Shown here one piece after another: positions 41,600 to 50,160 of a DNA stretch of 64,000 nt. The stretch is from an uncultured Gemmatimonadota bacterium (GTDB taxonomy: Bacteria > Gemmatimonadota > Gemmatimonadetes > Gemmatimonadales > Gemmatimonadaceae), in contig CADEDA010000003.1 in NCBI GenBank assembly GCA_902825965.1, forward strand, positions 93,149-157,148. The letters are read 5' to 3'. Under the pieces are notes generated by a model that ran no database searches, was not told where the DNA came from, and saw only the letters and a program-made list of their open reading frames with translations. Each line of letters starts with the position of its first letter. The first letter of the stretch is position 1. The position numbers and the translations under genes were made by a program.

Positions 41600-42646
41600 T
41601 CACATCCGGATGACGGTGCGCAGCGGCGCCCGGTACGCATCGAGTGCATCCAACACCGCGTTCACCGCGCCCGCCTCCAACGCCACCGTGCGCACCACCA
41701 CGTCGCTCAGGTCGAGGCGCTTCCGCCGCGCCAGCTCCAGCAGCAGCGGCAACTCGGCCAGCAGATGATCGTTCGATCCGATCAACTCCGTCTCGGGACC
41801 GAGCAGTTCGCGGTACGTGTCGAGTGTCATCGCCTCGCGCGAGAGCCCCGCGATGACCGCGCGCCCCTGCACCGCGCAGAGTTGCACCGCCTGGCGCATC
41901 GTGAGCGGTGAGCCCACCACCTCCACCACCACATCCACCCCGCGTCCTCCCGTGAGCGCCCGCACGCGCGCCACGGGGTCGTCGGTCGACGCGTGCACCG
42001 CGATCGCCCCGAACCGCTCGGCCGCCTGCAGCTTCGCCGCGTCGCGATCGATCGCGTACACATCGAGCGCACCCAAGGCCTTCGCGAGCTGCACGGCCGA
42101 GATCCCCAAGCCCCCGATGCCGATCACGGCCACCGTCTCGCCCGGTGCGAGGCGGCCGCGGCGCAAGGCGTGCAGCGAGGTCGCACTGGAGCACATGAGC
42201 GCCGCGCCGTGCTCGAACGGGATCGCATCCGGCAGCGGCACCGCGTTCCGCGCCGGCACCACGATCGCCTCGGCGTAGCCCCCGTCGCGGTGATGCCCGA
42301 TCATCTGGCCGCCGGGGCAGAACTGTTCGCGCCCCGCCACGCAGTGTGTGCACCGTCCGCAGGTCACGAGGTAATGCAGGCAGACGCGGTCACCCACCTG
42401 ATGCGTGGTCACGCCGGCCCCGAGCGCTGCGATCTCGCCGGCGACCTCGTGTCCGGGCGTCACCGGCGCCGTGAGCGAGGCGGAGCGGCCGGCCCGGTAG
42501 TGCGCGTCGGAGTGGCAGATGCCGGCCGCGCGCACGCGCACGAGCACGTCGCCCGGGCCGGGCACGGGCAGGGGAAGCTCGACGGCCTGCAGCGGCTGGC
42601 CGATCTCGGTGATCCGCAGGGCTCGCATGGTTCGCATGGTTCGCAT
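41600..42646 (-). CDS. Zinc-dependent alcohol dehydrogenase (MDR family)
   Basis: The 348-residue enzyme has the catalytic zinc ligands in RAAGICHSDAHYRAG and the GHEVAGEIAALG segment. Structural zinc cysteines appear in VTCGRCTHCVAGREQFC. A Rossmann NAD(P) motif VAVIGIGGLGISAVQLAKALGA and Asp in YAIDRD suggest NAD(H). It oxidises alcohols to aldehydes or the reverse in the cytoplasm. Three in-frame ATGs at 42646, 42637 and 42628 belong to a tandem repeat; the family-like start is MRALRITEIG at 42628, so the first may or may not be used. Confidence 0.9.
   Translation of the reverse strand: MRTMRTMRALRITEIGQPLQAVELPLPVPGPGDVLVRVRAAGICHSDAHYRAGRSASLTAPVTPGHEVAGEIAALGAGVTTHQVGDRVCLHYLVTCGRCTHCVAGREQFCPGGQMIGHHRDGGYAEAIVVPARNAVPLPDAIPFEHGAALMCSSATSLHALRRGRLAPGETVAVIGIGGLGISAVQLAKALGALDVYAIDRDAAKLQAAERFGAIAVHASTDDPVARVRALTGGRGVDVVVEVVGSPLTMRQAVQLCAVQGRAVIAGLSREAMTLDTYRELLGPETELIGSNDHLLAELPLLLELARRKRLDLSDVVVRTVALEAGAVNAVLDALDAYRAPLRTVIRM
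42620..42646. repeat. 9-bp tandem repeat carrying the alternative start codons of the alcohol dehydrogenase
   Basis: Two exact copies of ggttcgcat (42629-42637 and 42638-42646) follow one near copy, ggctcgcat (42620-42628). Each contains an ATG on the minus strand, giving Met-Arg-Thr-Met-Arg-Thr-Met-Arg at the N-terminus. Confidence 0.8.
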
Positions 42647-42733
42647 GGCCGAGGAACTACCCAATGCCCGGCTCCCGCGCAAGACGATAGATTCTCCCGT
42701 CGCTGCGTCCACGTCCCTCCCCGAGGTCCCGAC

Positions 42734-44815
42734 ATGCGTCGTCCGCTCGCCCTGCTCCTGCTCCTTGCGTCCGTGGGTCCCCTCGCCGGCGCGCAGGACC
42801 GGCTCAAGCAACTGCCGGGATACGAGCAGTACATGCGGATGGCGCCCAAGCTCGCGGGCGCCATCAAGTCCGGCGCCGTGGCCGCGGCGTGGACACCCGA
42901 CGGCAAGGCCTTCGACTTCACCAAGGACGGCCGCCGGCTCCGCTTCGACGTCGCGACACGCCGCGTGGGGGACGCGCCGGCGAACGCGATGAACGCCAAC
43001 GGCGGCCGGCGCTTCGGTGGGCCTGCGCGTGGCCGGCAGATGGCCGAGGCGTGGACAGCGGACTCGAGCAAGAAGGCCATCTACAAGGATCGCAACCTGT
43101 ACGTTGCGGACCGCGACGGCAGCAACGAGCGCCAGCTCACGACCGACGGTTCCGAGTCGGGCCGCATCAAGTACGGCACCGCGAGCTGGGTGTACGGCGA
43201 GGAACTCGGCCAGACCACCGCGATGTGGTGGTCCCCCGACGGCAGCAAGCTCGCGTTCTATCGCTTCGACGAGCGGCCGGTGAAGGACTACTGGCTGCAG
43301 ACCGACCAGACGGCGGTGCAGGGCTCGGTGGAGATCGAGGCGTATCCCAAGGCGGGCACCGAGAATCCCATCGTGGACCTGTTCGTCCACGACCTCGCGA
43401 CGGGCAAGACCACGCGGATGGATGCGCGCGACGGCAAGCCGCTGAGCGACGATGTCGTCGGCCACTACGTGTACGGCATCTCCTGGACCAAGGACGGCAG
43501 CGAGCTGCTGCTGCGCCGGACCAATCGCCGCCAGAACATCATGGAGTTCGCGGCCTGCGCGCCCGGCAGCGGTGCCTGCCGCGTGATCGTGCGCGAGGAG
43601 TGGCTGCCCAGCTGGACGGAGAACTCCCCGACCATCCAGTGGCTCGATGACGGCAAGCGTTTCGTGTGGGAGTCCGAGCGTACGGGGTTCGCCAACTACT
43701 ACCTGTACGACCTCTCGGGCAAGCTGCTGGCGACGCTGACCGCGCATCAGGCCGAGGTGGCCGGCATCGCGCGGGTGGACGAGCAGGCGAAGCAGATGTG
43801 GTACTATGCGCGGACCGGCGACAACTTCATGAAGTACCAGCTGCATCGCGTCGGGCTCGACGGCAAGGGGGACAAGCGCCTCACGGATCCGGCGTTCCAC
43901 CATGCGGCGAGCATCTCGCCGGACGGCCGGTACTTCGTGGATGTCGCGCAGACGCACGCCGTGCCGCCGACGACGCGGCTGGTGGATGCCAACGGCAAGG
44001 TGCTGGCGACCGTGGCCGAGAGCGACGTCTCGGGACTGGCGGCTGCCGGCTTCAAGCCGGTGGAGATGTTCACGTACACCGCGGCCGACGGCGTGACGAA
44101 GCTGCACGGCATGATCAACAAGCCGTCGAACTTCGACCCGGGCAAGCGGTACCCGGTGCTGTTCTCCGTGTACGCCGGACCCGCGACGAACGGCGCCCGC
44201 GAGGTGTACGGTCCGCCGAGTGCGCAGGCGGAGTACGGGTTCCTGATCGTGACGTTGGACACACGCAGTGCGGCGGGCCGCGGGAAGAAGGCCCTCGACG
44301 CGATCTACGGGAAGCTGGGCGAGGTGGAGATCGACGACCTGGCGGCGGCGGCGCGGCACCTGGCGACCTTGCCGTACGTGGACGGCAAGCGCATCGGGAT
44401 CTACGGCACCTCGTACGGCGGGTACGCGTCGGCGCTGGCGCTATTGCGGCATCCGGACGCGTTCGCCGCGGCGTCGGCCTCGTCCGCGGTGACGAGCTGG
44501 CACCACTACGACACGATCTACACCGAGCGGTACATGTACACGCCGGAGGCGAACGGGGCGGGGTACGAGAAGGGCAACGCGATGGTGTACGCCAAGGACC
44601 TGAAGGGTCGCTTGATGATCTACTATGGCACGGCGGATGACAACGTGCACCCGAACAACTCGATGCAGCTGATCAAGGCGTTGCAGCAGGCGGGGAAGAG
44701 TTTCGAGGTGCAGGTCGGTCCGGATGCGGGGCACAGCGGGATCAACCCGCAGCGGATGATGGAGTTCTTCATCGAGGCGCTGGTCGTGGGGAAGGGCAAC
44801 GTCGCGATGGACTGA
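42734..44815 (+). CDS. Exported S9-family prolyl oligopeptidase (dipeptidyl-peptidase IV type)
   Basis: The 693-residue protein has a signal peptide (ALLLLLASVGPLAGAQD), an N-terminal beta-propeller of the DPP IV type (WSPDGSKLAFYRFDERPVKDY and ISPDGRYFVDVAQTHA are typical), and a C-terminal alpha/beta-hydrolase. The likely triad is Ser560 in GTSYGGY, Asp635 in GTADDNVHP and His667 in DAGHSG. Members release dipeptides or cleave after proline or alanine. Length agrees with the family. The next gene starts inside its stop (TGATG). Confidence 0.92.
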   Translation: MRRPLALLLLLASVGPLAGAQDRLKQLPGYEQYMRMAPKLAGAIKSGAVAAAWTPDGKAFDFTKDGRRLRFDVATRRVGDAPANAMNANGGRRFGGPARGRQMAEAWTADSSKKAIYKDRNLYVADRDGSNERQLTTDGSESGRIKYGTASWVYGEELGQTTAMWWSPDGSKLAFYRFDERPVKDYWLQTDQTAVQGSVEIEAYPKAGTENPIVDLFVHDLATGKTTRMDARDGKPLSDDVVGHYVYGISWTKDGSELLLRRTNRRQNIMEFAACAPGSGACRVIVREEWLPSWTENSPTIQWLDDGKRFVWESERTGFANYYLYDLSGKLLATLTAHQAEVAGIARVDEQAKQMWYYARTGDNFMKYQLHRVGLDGKGDKRLTDPAFHHAASISPDGRYFVDVAQTHAVPPTTRLVDANGKVLATVAESDVSGLAAAGFKPVEMFTYTAADGVTKLHGMINKPSNFDPGKRYPVLFSVYAGPATNGAREVYGPPSAQAEYGFLIVTLDTRSAAGRGKKALDAIYGKLGEVEIDDLAAAARHLATLPYVDGKRIGIYGTSYGGYASALALLRHPDAFAAASASSAVTSWHHYDTIYTERYMYTPEANGAGYEKGNAMVYAKDLKGRLMIYYGTADDNVHPNNSMQLIKALQQAGKSFEVQVGPDAGHSGINPQRMMEFFIEALVVGKGNVAMD

Positions 44816-45279
44816 TGCCGCGCCCGCACCCACACGCGAGCACGCACAGACTCCTCCTTCGGCTCCGCGTGGTGGATCCACCACACGCGGTACCGTGGGC
44901 GGTCCAGCTCGGTCGCAGCGATCTCCTCGCTCCGGTCCGGCGAGACTCGAATGCGTTCGAGTTCGAGATTCCGCTGGAGCTCGTGACGACGGCGGACGCT
45001 GCCGCTACGGTGCGCGGTCCCGCCGTGCAGGGCCCTCGCGGCGCACGATTCGTCTATCTGACCAGCGGCAAGCGCGCGGGGGACCTGCGGTCGCCGTGGG
45101 ACCGCCGTGCCAAGATCTCGCTCGAGACGCTGCCCATCGAGGCGATCCGCGCGCGCCCCGCGGACCGCGTGCTCGCGCTGGACGGTGAGATCCACGGCAC
45201 GGCGAAGGACGGCGGGCCATCGTGTGCGTCGGTCCGGTTGATCGGCGGGAGCTGGGTGCTCTCCCCGCCGAGCGAGTAG
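44815..45279 (+). CDS. DUF5990 protein
   Basis: The 154-residue protein matches DUF5990: LRLRVVDPPHAVPWAVQLGRSD, FEFEIPLELV, then PAVQGPRGARFVYLTSGKRAGD and SPWDRRAKISLETLPIEAI. The family is small and uncharacterised. It overlaps the S9 peptidase stop by one base, so it may be translationally coupled, although the N-terminal 15 residues are His/Pro-rich and an internal start is possible. Confidence 0.83.
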   Translation: MPRPHPHASTHRLLLRLRVVDPPHAVPWAVQLGRSDLLAPVRRDSNAFEFEIPLELVTTADAAATVRGPAVQGPRGARFVYLTSGKRAGDLRSPWDRRAKISLETLPIEAIRARPADRVLALDGEIHGTAKDGGPSCASVRLIGGSWVLSPPSE

Positions 45280-45349
45280 CGTCGCACCGGGACAGGCCGC
45301 CTCGCAGGCCCCACGCGCCGCAGCGTGGTGACCCGTGGCACGAGCGCCG

Positions 45350-46609
45350 TCACTCCCGCACCGGCTCCACGCGGAAGGAGACGCCGCAATGATCCGACCA
45401 GAGGACCGCGACGTTCGTGTTGCACGCTGCACTTGCCGGGAACGTCGCGATCGAGCGCGCGAACGCGGGTTGGCGCGCCGGGAAGGCGGGGACCATGCCG
45501 GTGCCGCCGACCAACGCGCCATCGATGTCCCCGTCGTTGACCCACGCGAGTCGCTCGAACCGCGGGAACGCCTGCAACAGCGCTGGCGGCGTGGGAGGTG
45601 TTCCGATGCCGAGATTGAAGTCGCCGACGAGGATCGGCGGGTAGAGCGTGGGATTCGCGGGCGAGGTGTACCGGGCCTCGAGATCGCGCACGAGCTGGCT
45701 GATGTTGATCGGATCGGTGTCGAGGGTGGGTTGGTAGCCGCCCGGCGGCGGGTTGCCGGGATCGTTCTCCGTGTCCCACACCCGGTGCACGTTGTAGATG
45801 TGCACGAAGTTCCCAGGCTCCTGCACGAGTTCGAGCCGGCTGAACACGGCGCCCTGGCTGATCCGCGTGGTCGGCGAGTTGTCGGCGTCGCGGCGACGGA
45901 CCTCGACGGCACGCGTCCATGCGTATCCGGCCGGCACGCGCGCTGCGCATCGCGCGGTCGCGACGAGCGGTCCATCGATGTCGGCCACGATGTCGCGCCG
46001 GTCCGCAGCGGGAGCGCACGCCGAGAGACTCGTGGCGACGTAACTGCGGCCGAGGGGTGGCGCCGCATCCTCCGCCGCGGGTGACTCACCGGTCGGGACG
46101 GTCGTGATGACGTTCCGGAGCCGGCTCGGACGATAGAGCAGGGCGCGGCCACCGCGCACACTGCACAAGCCGGACGGATCGGCGCCCAGGAAACCTCGGC
46201 CGTCGCTGCCGTGCTCGGGCTGGGCGATGAGGTACGCGACGCGATACCGCTCGCCGGCGAGCGACTCCAGGTCGTCGGCGAGCACGTCGATCGCCGCGTA
46301 GTCAGGCAGCCTCCGTGCGTTGGTCGGGCAGATCCAGTATCCGGGGGCCTCCTGGAGCGCGACGATGTCGGGGATCACGCCCGCCGCGCGCAGATCGGGC
46401 ACGATGCGGGCGTATCGGACCCGCCACGTCGCACCCGCCGGTGCCGCCAAGTCCGGCACATTGTAGATGTCCCGGAGGTTGAGCGTGAGGACACTGATGC
46501 CAAGGCGTTCGCGCATCAGCGCCGCCGCATCCGTTTGCGCCGACGGTCGGCAGGAGAGGAGGAGCGGGACGATGAGACCGGTGAGGAGCTGCGATCGACG
46601 GAGCGGCAT
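45350..46609 (-). CDS. Endonuclease/exonuclease/phosphatase-superfamily lipoprotein
   Basis: The 419-residue protein has a lipoprotein signal with lipobox LLLSC near residue 20. The EEP (DNase I-like) metal-site motifs occur in order: ISVLTLNLRDIYN, DIVALQEAPGYW (catalytic Glu), NVHRVWDTEND, LVGDFNLGIG, and WSDHCGVSFRVEP (Asp-His). Relatives hydrolyse phosphodiesters in nucleic acids or sphingomyelin/phosphoinositides. Substrate not predictable. The start at 46609 is fixed by the signal peptide. It is divergent from the gene at 46880 over 270 bases. Confidence 0.85.
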   Translation of the reverse strand: MPLRRSQLLTGLIVPLLLSCRPSAQTDAAALMRERLGISVLTLNLRDIYNVPDLAAPAGATWRVRYARIVPDLRAAGVIPDIVALQEAPGYWICPTNARRLPDYAAIDVLADDLESLAGERYRVAYLIAQPEHGSDGRGFLGADPSGLCSVRGGRALLYRPSRLRNVITTVPTGESPAAEDAAPPLGRSYVATSLSACAPAADRRDIVADIDGPLVATARCAARVPAGYAWTRAVEVRRRDADNSPTTRISQGAVFSRLELVQEPGNFVHIYNVHRVWDTENDPGNPPPGGYQPTLDTDPINISQLVRDLEARYTSPANPTLYPPILVGDFNLGIGTPPTPPALLQAFPRFERLAWVNDGDIDGALVGGTGMVPAFPARQPAFARSIATFPASAACNTNVAVLWSDHCGVSFRVEPVRE

Positions 46610-46747
46610 GCGGACTCCACGGCTGCGGGCGGGGAACGTCGGAGCGTGAGTCGGAGTATGCGCATTCGTTCCACCCCGCGCGAGCATGCGGGCGGACCGG
46701 ACGCGCTGCGTGCAGGCGCGATCGGGGCAAGACGATCAGTATCATCG

Positions 46748-46809
46748 TGACCACCACCATCGCGATCACCACCACGACCATCACCACCACGACCACACCA
46801 CGCGTGGTG
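46748..46809. repeat. Triplet-rich simple sequence and 14-bp palindrome
   Basis: Positions 46748-46800 are an imperfect run of acc/cca triplets mixed with atc, in the 270-base divergent intergenic region. The run ends in a perfect 14-bp palindrome caccacgcgtggtg at 46796-46809. No conserved protein is encoded there in any frame. The palindrome might be a regulator site or chance in simple sequence. Confidence 0.6.
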
Positions 46810-46879
46810 GCCTGTGCCCTCATGCCGCGGCGCGATATGCTTGACCGAGCCCGCTCGTACGTCCACCGCCGCCGCATCG

Positions 46880-48271
46880 ATGTTGATCCCCGACTTGCTC
46901 CTCCTCACCGCCGCCTTGATCCTGGTCGCGTGGCGCCTCATCGCGCCGCAACAGCGACCGGCCATGCGCACCGGCTGTGCTGCTCTGCTGCTGCTCCTCG
47001 CCGCGCTCCATTGGGCGCTCGTCGATTTCACCTGGCAGCTGCTTCCCGCGTATCTGCTCCTGGTGGTGAGCGCTCTGCCGCCCGCGAACACGGGCGCGGC
47101 GCTCCGGTGGATCGGCCGCGGCGTCGCGGTCGCGATCGCCGCGGCCGCGGTCGGCGCGTGGGTCCTTCCCGCCGTGCCGACACTTCCGCCGCCCGATGGC
47201 CGCTTCGCCGTCGGGACGGCGATCCATCGTTGGACCGATGCCGCGCGCGACGAGCCGCACACGGCGGACTCGCACGATCGCCGCAGTGTCATCGCCCAGG
47301 CCTGGTATCCCGCGCCGCGGCGCGAACGTCCGAGCGACGCCCGGCGCCTGCCGTACATCGACGGGGGCGATGCCATGCCCCCGCAGGTCAGCGGCCTGCC
47401 CGGATTCCTGCTGCGCCGCTACGACGAGGTCGACAGCCATGCCGAGCATGCGGCGCCACTGGCATCCCGCGACCGGCCCTGGCCCGTGGTGATCTTCTCA
47501 CCCGGCTACGGCGCCCCCCGTGCGGTCTACACCGGACTCGCCACTCGGCTCGCCGCCCGGGGCTTCGTGGTCGTCGTGGTCGACCATCCCTTCGAGTCCG
47601 GCGTGACGCAGCTGCCCGACGGTCGCGTGGTCGGCACGCAGGAGCACTTCCCGCCGGGTCAACCCGACCGCACCCGGTACATGGCCGACCAACAGCGCGT
47701 GCGGACGGCGGACATCCGTTTTGTGATCGACCAGCTGGCGCGGCCGGAGCAGCTCGCGCCGGCGCTGCGGGGCGCTGCGATGGCCGTCAGCAAGGTCGCG
47801 GTGATCGGGCATTCCTTCGGCGGTGCGGTGTCCGCGATGGTGATGAGCGAGGACGAGCGCGTCGTCGCCGCGGCCAACATCGATGGCACGCCGTACGGTG
47901 AGTTGCCGGACCGCCGGCTCACGCGGCCGTTCCTGCTGCTGCAGAGCGATCTCGACGAGGCGCCGCATGGCCCGCTGTTCCATGACGGCAACGGCAAGCT
48001 GCTCGCGAACATGACGGCGCCCGGCTATCGCTATGAGCTCAAGCGGGCCAACCACTACAGCTTCACCGACGCGCTGTTCTTCGTCGCCGCACCCGCCCGT
48101 TGGCTGCTCACGCCGGTGATCGGCGGCTCGCGCGGGCCCGCGGAGACGCAGGCAGCGACGGCGGATCTGCTGGCGGCGTTCCTCGCCGGCCCGCTCACCG
48201 GTGTCGATGGGGACGTGGAGGCCGCGGCGAGGCGCCATCCCGACGTGCTGGGCGGTGCGGTGCGCCGATAG
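46880..48271 (+). CDS. Membrane-anchored alpha/beta hydrolase (platelet-activating-factor acetylhydrolase-like)
   Basis: The 463-residue protein begins with four hydrophobic helices (about residues 2-100), then a hydrolase domain exposed outside the membrane. It has VIFSPGYGAPRAVYTGLATRLA (oxyanion segment), VVVVDHPFESG, and the nucleophile Ser312 in VIGHSFGGAVSAM. A plausible histidine lies in KRANHYSFTDALFF. This is the PAF-AH/lipase-like pattern, cleaving short ester bonds. The start at 46880 is preferred over 46814, since the hydrophobic N-terminus begins there. Confidence 0.82.
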   Translation: MLIPDLLLLTAALILVAWRLIAPQQRPAMRTGCAALLLLLAALHWALVDFTWQLLPAYLLLVVSALPPANTGAALRWIGRGVAVAIAAAAVGAWVLPAVPTLPPPDGRFAVGTAIHRWTDAARDEPHTADSHDRRSVIAQAWYPAPRRERPSDARRLPYIDGGDAMPPQVSGLPGFLLRRYDEVDSHAEHAAPLASRDRPWPVVIFSPGYGAPRAVYTGLATRLAARGFVVVVVDHPFESGVTQLPDGRVVGTQEHFPPGQPDRTRYMADQQRVRTADIRFVIDQLARPEQLAPALRGAAMAVSKVAVIGHSFGGAVSAMVMSEDERVVAAANIDGTPYGELPDRRLTRPFLLLQSDLDEAPHGPLFHDGNGKLLANMTAPGYRYELKRANHYSFTDALFFVAAPARWLLTPVIGGSRGPAETQAATADLLAAFLAGPLTGVDGDVEAAARRHPDVLGGAVRR

Positions 48272-48276
48272 CTCGG

Positions 48277-48310
48277 GCTCGCGCGTCGTGCTCGCGCGTC
48301 GAGCTCGCGC
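48277..48310. repeat. Imperfect 13-base-period direct repeats
   Basis: The segment gctcgcgcgtcg occurs at 48277-48288 and 48290-48301, with a shortened copy at 48303-48310. It lies just after the stop of the hydrolase gene and upstream of the ArsR gene. It may fold or be a decayed repeat; no gene is apparent. Confidence 0.6.
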
Positions 48311-48370
48311 ACCGCGCGCTGATCCCGGTCGTCCCGAACCACCCCCCTTGCGCCCGCACCCGGTTCCACA

Positions 48371-48396
48371 TAAACTGAACCACATGGTTCAGTTTA
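48371..48396. promoter_or_regulatory. Palindromic operator over the ArsR-type gene start
   Basis: The arms taaactgaacc (48371-48381) and ggttcagttta (48386-48396) are perfect complements around a 4-base centre, and the ATG (48384-48386) lies inside it. ArsR-family repressors commonly bind such 12-2-12-like palindromes at their own promoters. Position over the start codon implies autorepression, and would also block the co-transcribed SRPBCC and hydrolase genes. Confidence 0.75.
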
Positions 48397-48749
48397 CTGG
48401 CGGGCACCTCGATACCGCGTTCGCCGCCCTCGCCGATCCCACGCGGCGGGGCATCCTCGAACGCCTCGCACGGGCGGATGCGTCCATCTCCGAACTGGCC
48501 GATTCGTTCCGCATGACCCTCACCGGCATGAAGAAACACGTCGGGGTGCTCGAGCACGCCGACCTCGTCGCCACCGAGAAGGTCGGGCGGGTGCGGATCT
48601 GCCGACTCGGCGCGCGACGGCTGGATGCCGAGGTCGCCTGGATCGAGCGGTATCGCCAGCTCTGGGAGGCGCGGTTCGACGCGCTCGACCGGATCGTCGA
48701 GGACCTGCAGCACCCGCGGACGAACATGACACGACGCACGCGCTCCTGA
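48384..48749 (+). CDS. ArsR-family winged-helix repressor
   Basis: The 121-residue protein has the ArsR helix-turn-helix: FAALADPTRRGILERLARADASISELADSF, then MTLTGMKKHVGVLEHADLVATEKVGRVRICRLG. No metal-binding cysteines are present, so it does not look like an As/Cd/Zn sensor. ArsR proteins without cysteines are commonly paired with an SRPBCC/AHSA1 gene, exactly as here. The ligand is unknown. The ATG at 48384 lies within the palindromic operator. Confidence 0.9.
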   Translation: MVQFTGGHLDTAFAALADPTRRGILERLARADASISELADSFRMTLTGMKKHVGVLEHADLVATEKVGRVRICRLGARRLDAEVAWIERYRQLWEARFDALDRIVEDLQHPRTNMTRRTRS

Positions 48750-48780
48750 CCCCACTCCCACCGCATCGAGCACCGACACC

Positions 48781-49266
48781 ATGAAGAACCCCACAACGGT
48801 CGAACGCACCTCCGAGCGCGAACTGGTCGTTACGCGCCACTTCAACGCCCCCGCCCACATCGTGTTCAAGGCCTGGAGCGATCCCGCGCTGCTCCGGCAG
48901 TGGTGGACGCCGCCCTCGTTCGGCATCACGTTCGTGTCCTGCGAGGCCGATGTCCGCACCGGCGGCAGCTATCGGTTCGTGTTCAGCCATCCCGCGGCCC
49001 CAGAGCCGATGGCGTTCTTCGGCCGCTACGTCGAGGTGGTCCCCAACGCACGCATCGTCTGGACGAACGAGGAGAGCGCCGACGGCCCTGTCACCACCCT
49101 GACGCTCGAGGAGAAGGACGGGAAGACGCACCTGCGGATGTGCGAGCTGTATCCATCCAAGCAGGCGCTGGACGACGCGATCGCGACCGGGAGCTCGAGT
49201 ACGGGTGCCGCCGCGGAGCAGTTCGAGCTGCTCGATCGGGTCCTCGACAAGGAGCGCACCTCATGA
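48781..49266 (+). CDS. SRPBCC (AHSA1-like) protein
   Basis: The 161-residue single-domain protein shows the AHSA1/START pattern: RELVVTRHFNAPAHIVFKAWSDPALLRQWW, then DVRTGGSYRFVF, FGRYVEVVPNARIVWTNE and a C-terminal helix (GAAAEQFELLDRVLDKE). It likely binds a small hydrophobic ligand. It follows the ArsR gene by 31 bases and overlaps the hydrolase gene by ATGA, forming a three-gene operon. Confidence 0.88.
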   Translation: MKNPTTVERTSERELVVTRHFNAPAHIVFKAWSDPALLRQWWTPPSFGITFVSCEADVRTGGSYRFVFSHPAAPEPMAFFGRYVEVVPNARIVWTNEESADGPVTTLTLEEKDGKTHLRMCELYPSKQALDDAIATGSSSTGAAAEQFELLDRVLDKERTS

Positions 49267-50135
49267 GAAGTTGTCTGCCCCTCATCGCGGTGATCCTCAT
49301 GCATGCGTCCACCGGCACCGCCACTGCACACGCGCAGACCACCGGCGCTCCCGTCGCGAACGGGCGCGCCGCGGTGAACGGCGTCGAGCTCTACTACGAA
49401 CTGCATGGCGACGGACCGCCGCTGATCCTGCTTCACGGGGGCGTCACACCCTCGGAGATGTTCGGGGCCCCGTTGGCGGAGATGGCCAAGTCGCACCGGG
49501 TGGTGGCGGTGCACACGCGCGGCCACGGGCTGAGCACGGATGGCGACGCTCCGTGGTCCTACGAGACCTTCGCCGACGACGTCGCCGCACTCATGCGGCA
49601 CCTCGGTATCCCCAAGGCCGCGGTCATGGGCTACTCCAGCGGCGCTTCCGTCGCGCTGCAGACGGCCATCCGGCATCCCGCGCTGGTCGAGCGCCTGGTC
49701 GTGGTCTCCGCGGCGGCGCGCTCCGAGGGCCTCTATCCCGAAGTCCTCAAGGCCTTCGCCGAGATGCCGGCGTCCGCCGCGGCGCTCGGCGCCAGCGTGA
49801 GCCAATCGCCGCTCGCCGCGCTCTACCCGGCGGTGGACTGGCGCCTCGTGTTCGAGAAGACCGGTGTGCTGGCCAACCGCCGTATCGATTGGTCCGCGGC
49901 GGTCGCAGGCATCACGGCACCGACGCTGTTGATCTTCGCGGACGCGGACATGGTCCGCCCGGAGCACATCGCGGAGTTCTACAGGCTGTTGGGAGGAGGC
50001 AGCGGTGCCGCGGATCTCGGCGGTGCGCCGCGCTCGGTGCACCAGTTGGCGATCATCCCGAACACCACACACGTGACATTGCTCGGGTCCGCGCTGGTCA
50101 CGCAGTTCGCGACGGCGTTCCTCCGGACCCCGTAG
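49263..50135 (+). CDS. Exported alpha/beta hydrolase
   Basis: The 290-residue protein has a signal peptide (LIAVILMHASTGTATAHAQ) and the standard hydrolase signs: LILLHGGVTPSEMFG (HG oxyanion), VVAVHTRGHGLSTDG, nucleophile Ser125 in VMGYSSGASVALQ, Asp in LLIFADADMVRPE, and His in IPNTTHVTLLG. It resembles haloperoxidase/esterase-type enzymes. It is the third gene of the ArsR-SRPBCC operon, an unusual mix of cytoplasmic and exported products. Confidence 0.88.
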   Translation: MRSCLPLIAVILMHASTGTATAHAQTTGAPVANGRAAVNGVELYYELHGDGPPLILLHGGVTPSEMFGAPLAEMAKSHRVVAVHTRGHGLSTDGDAPWSYETFADDVAALMRHLGIPKAAVMGYSSGASVALQTAIRHPALVERLVVVSAAARSEGLYPEVLKAFAEMPASAAALGASVSQSPLAALYPAVDWRLVFEKTGVLANRRIDWSAAVAGITAPTLLIFADADMVRPEHIAEFYRLLGGGSGAADLGGAPRSVHQLAIIPNTTHVTLLGSALVTQFATAFLRTP

Positions 50136-50160
50136 CCGCGCTGTCCTAGGGCAGCGCGGC
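50135..50160. terminator. Hairpin at the ends of two convergent genes
   Basis: A 9-bp perfect stem (gccgcgctg at 50135-50143, cagcgcggc at 50152-50160) closes an 8-base loop tcctaggg. The loop carries the minus-strand stop (50146-50148), and the plus-strand TAG touches the left arm. It should serve both the hydrolase and the kinase genes. Confidence 0.6.
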
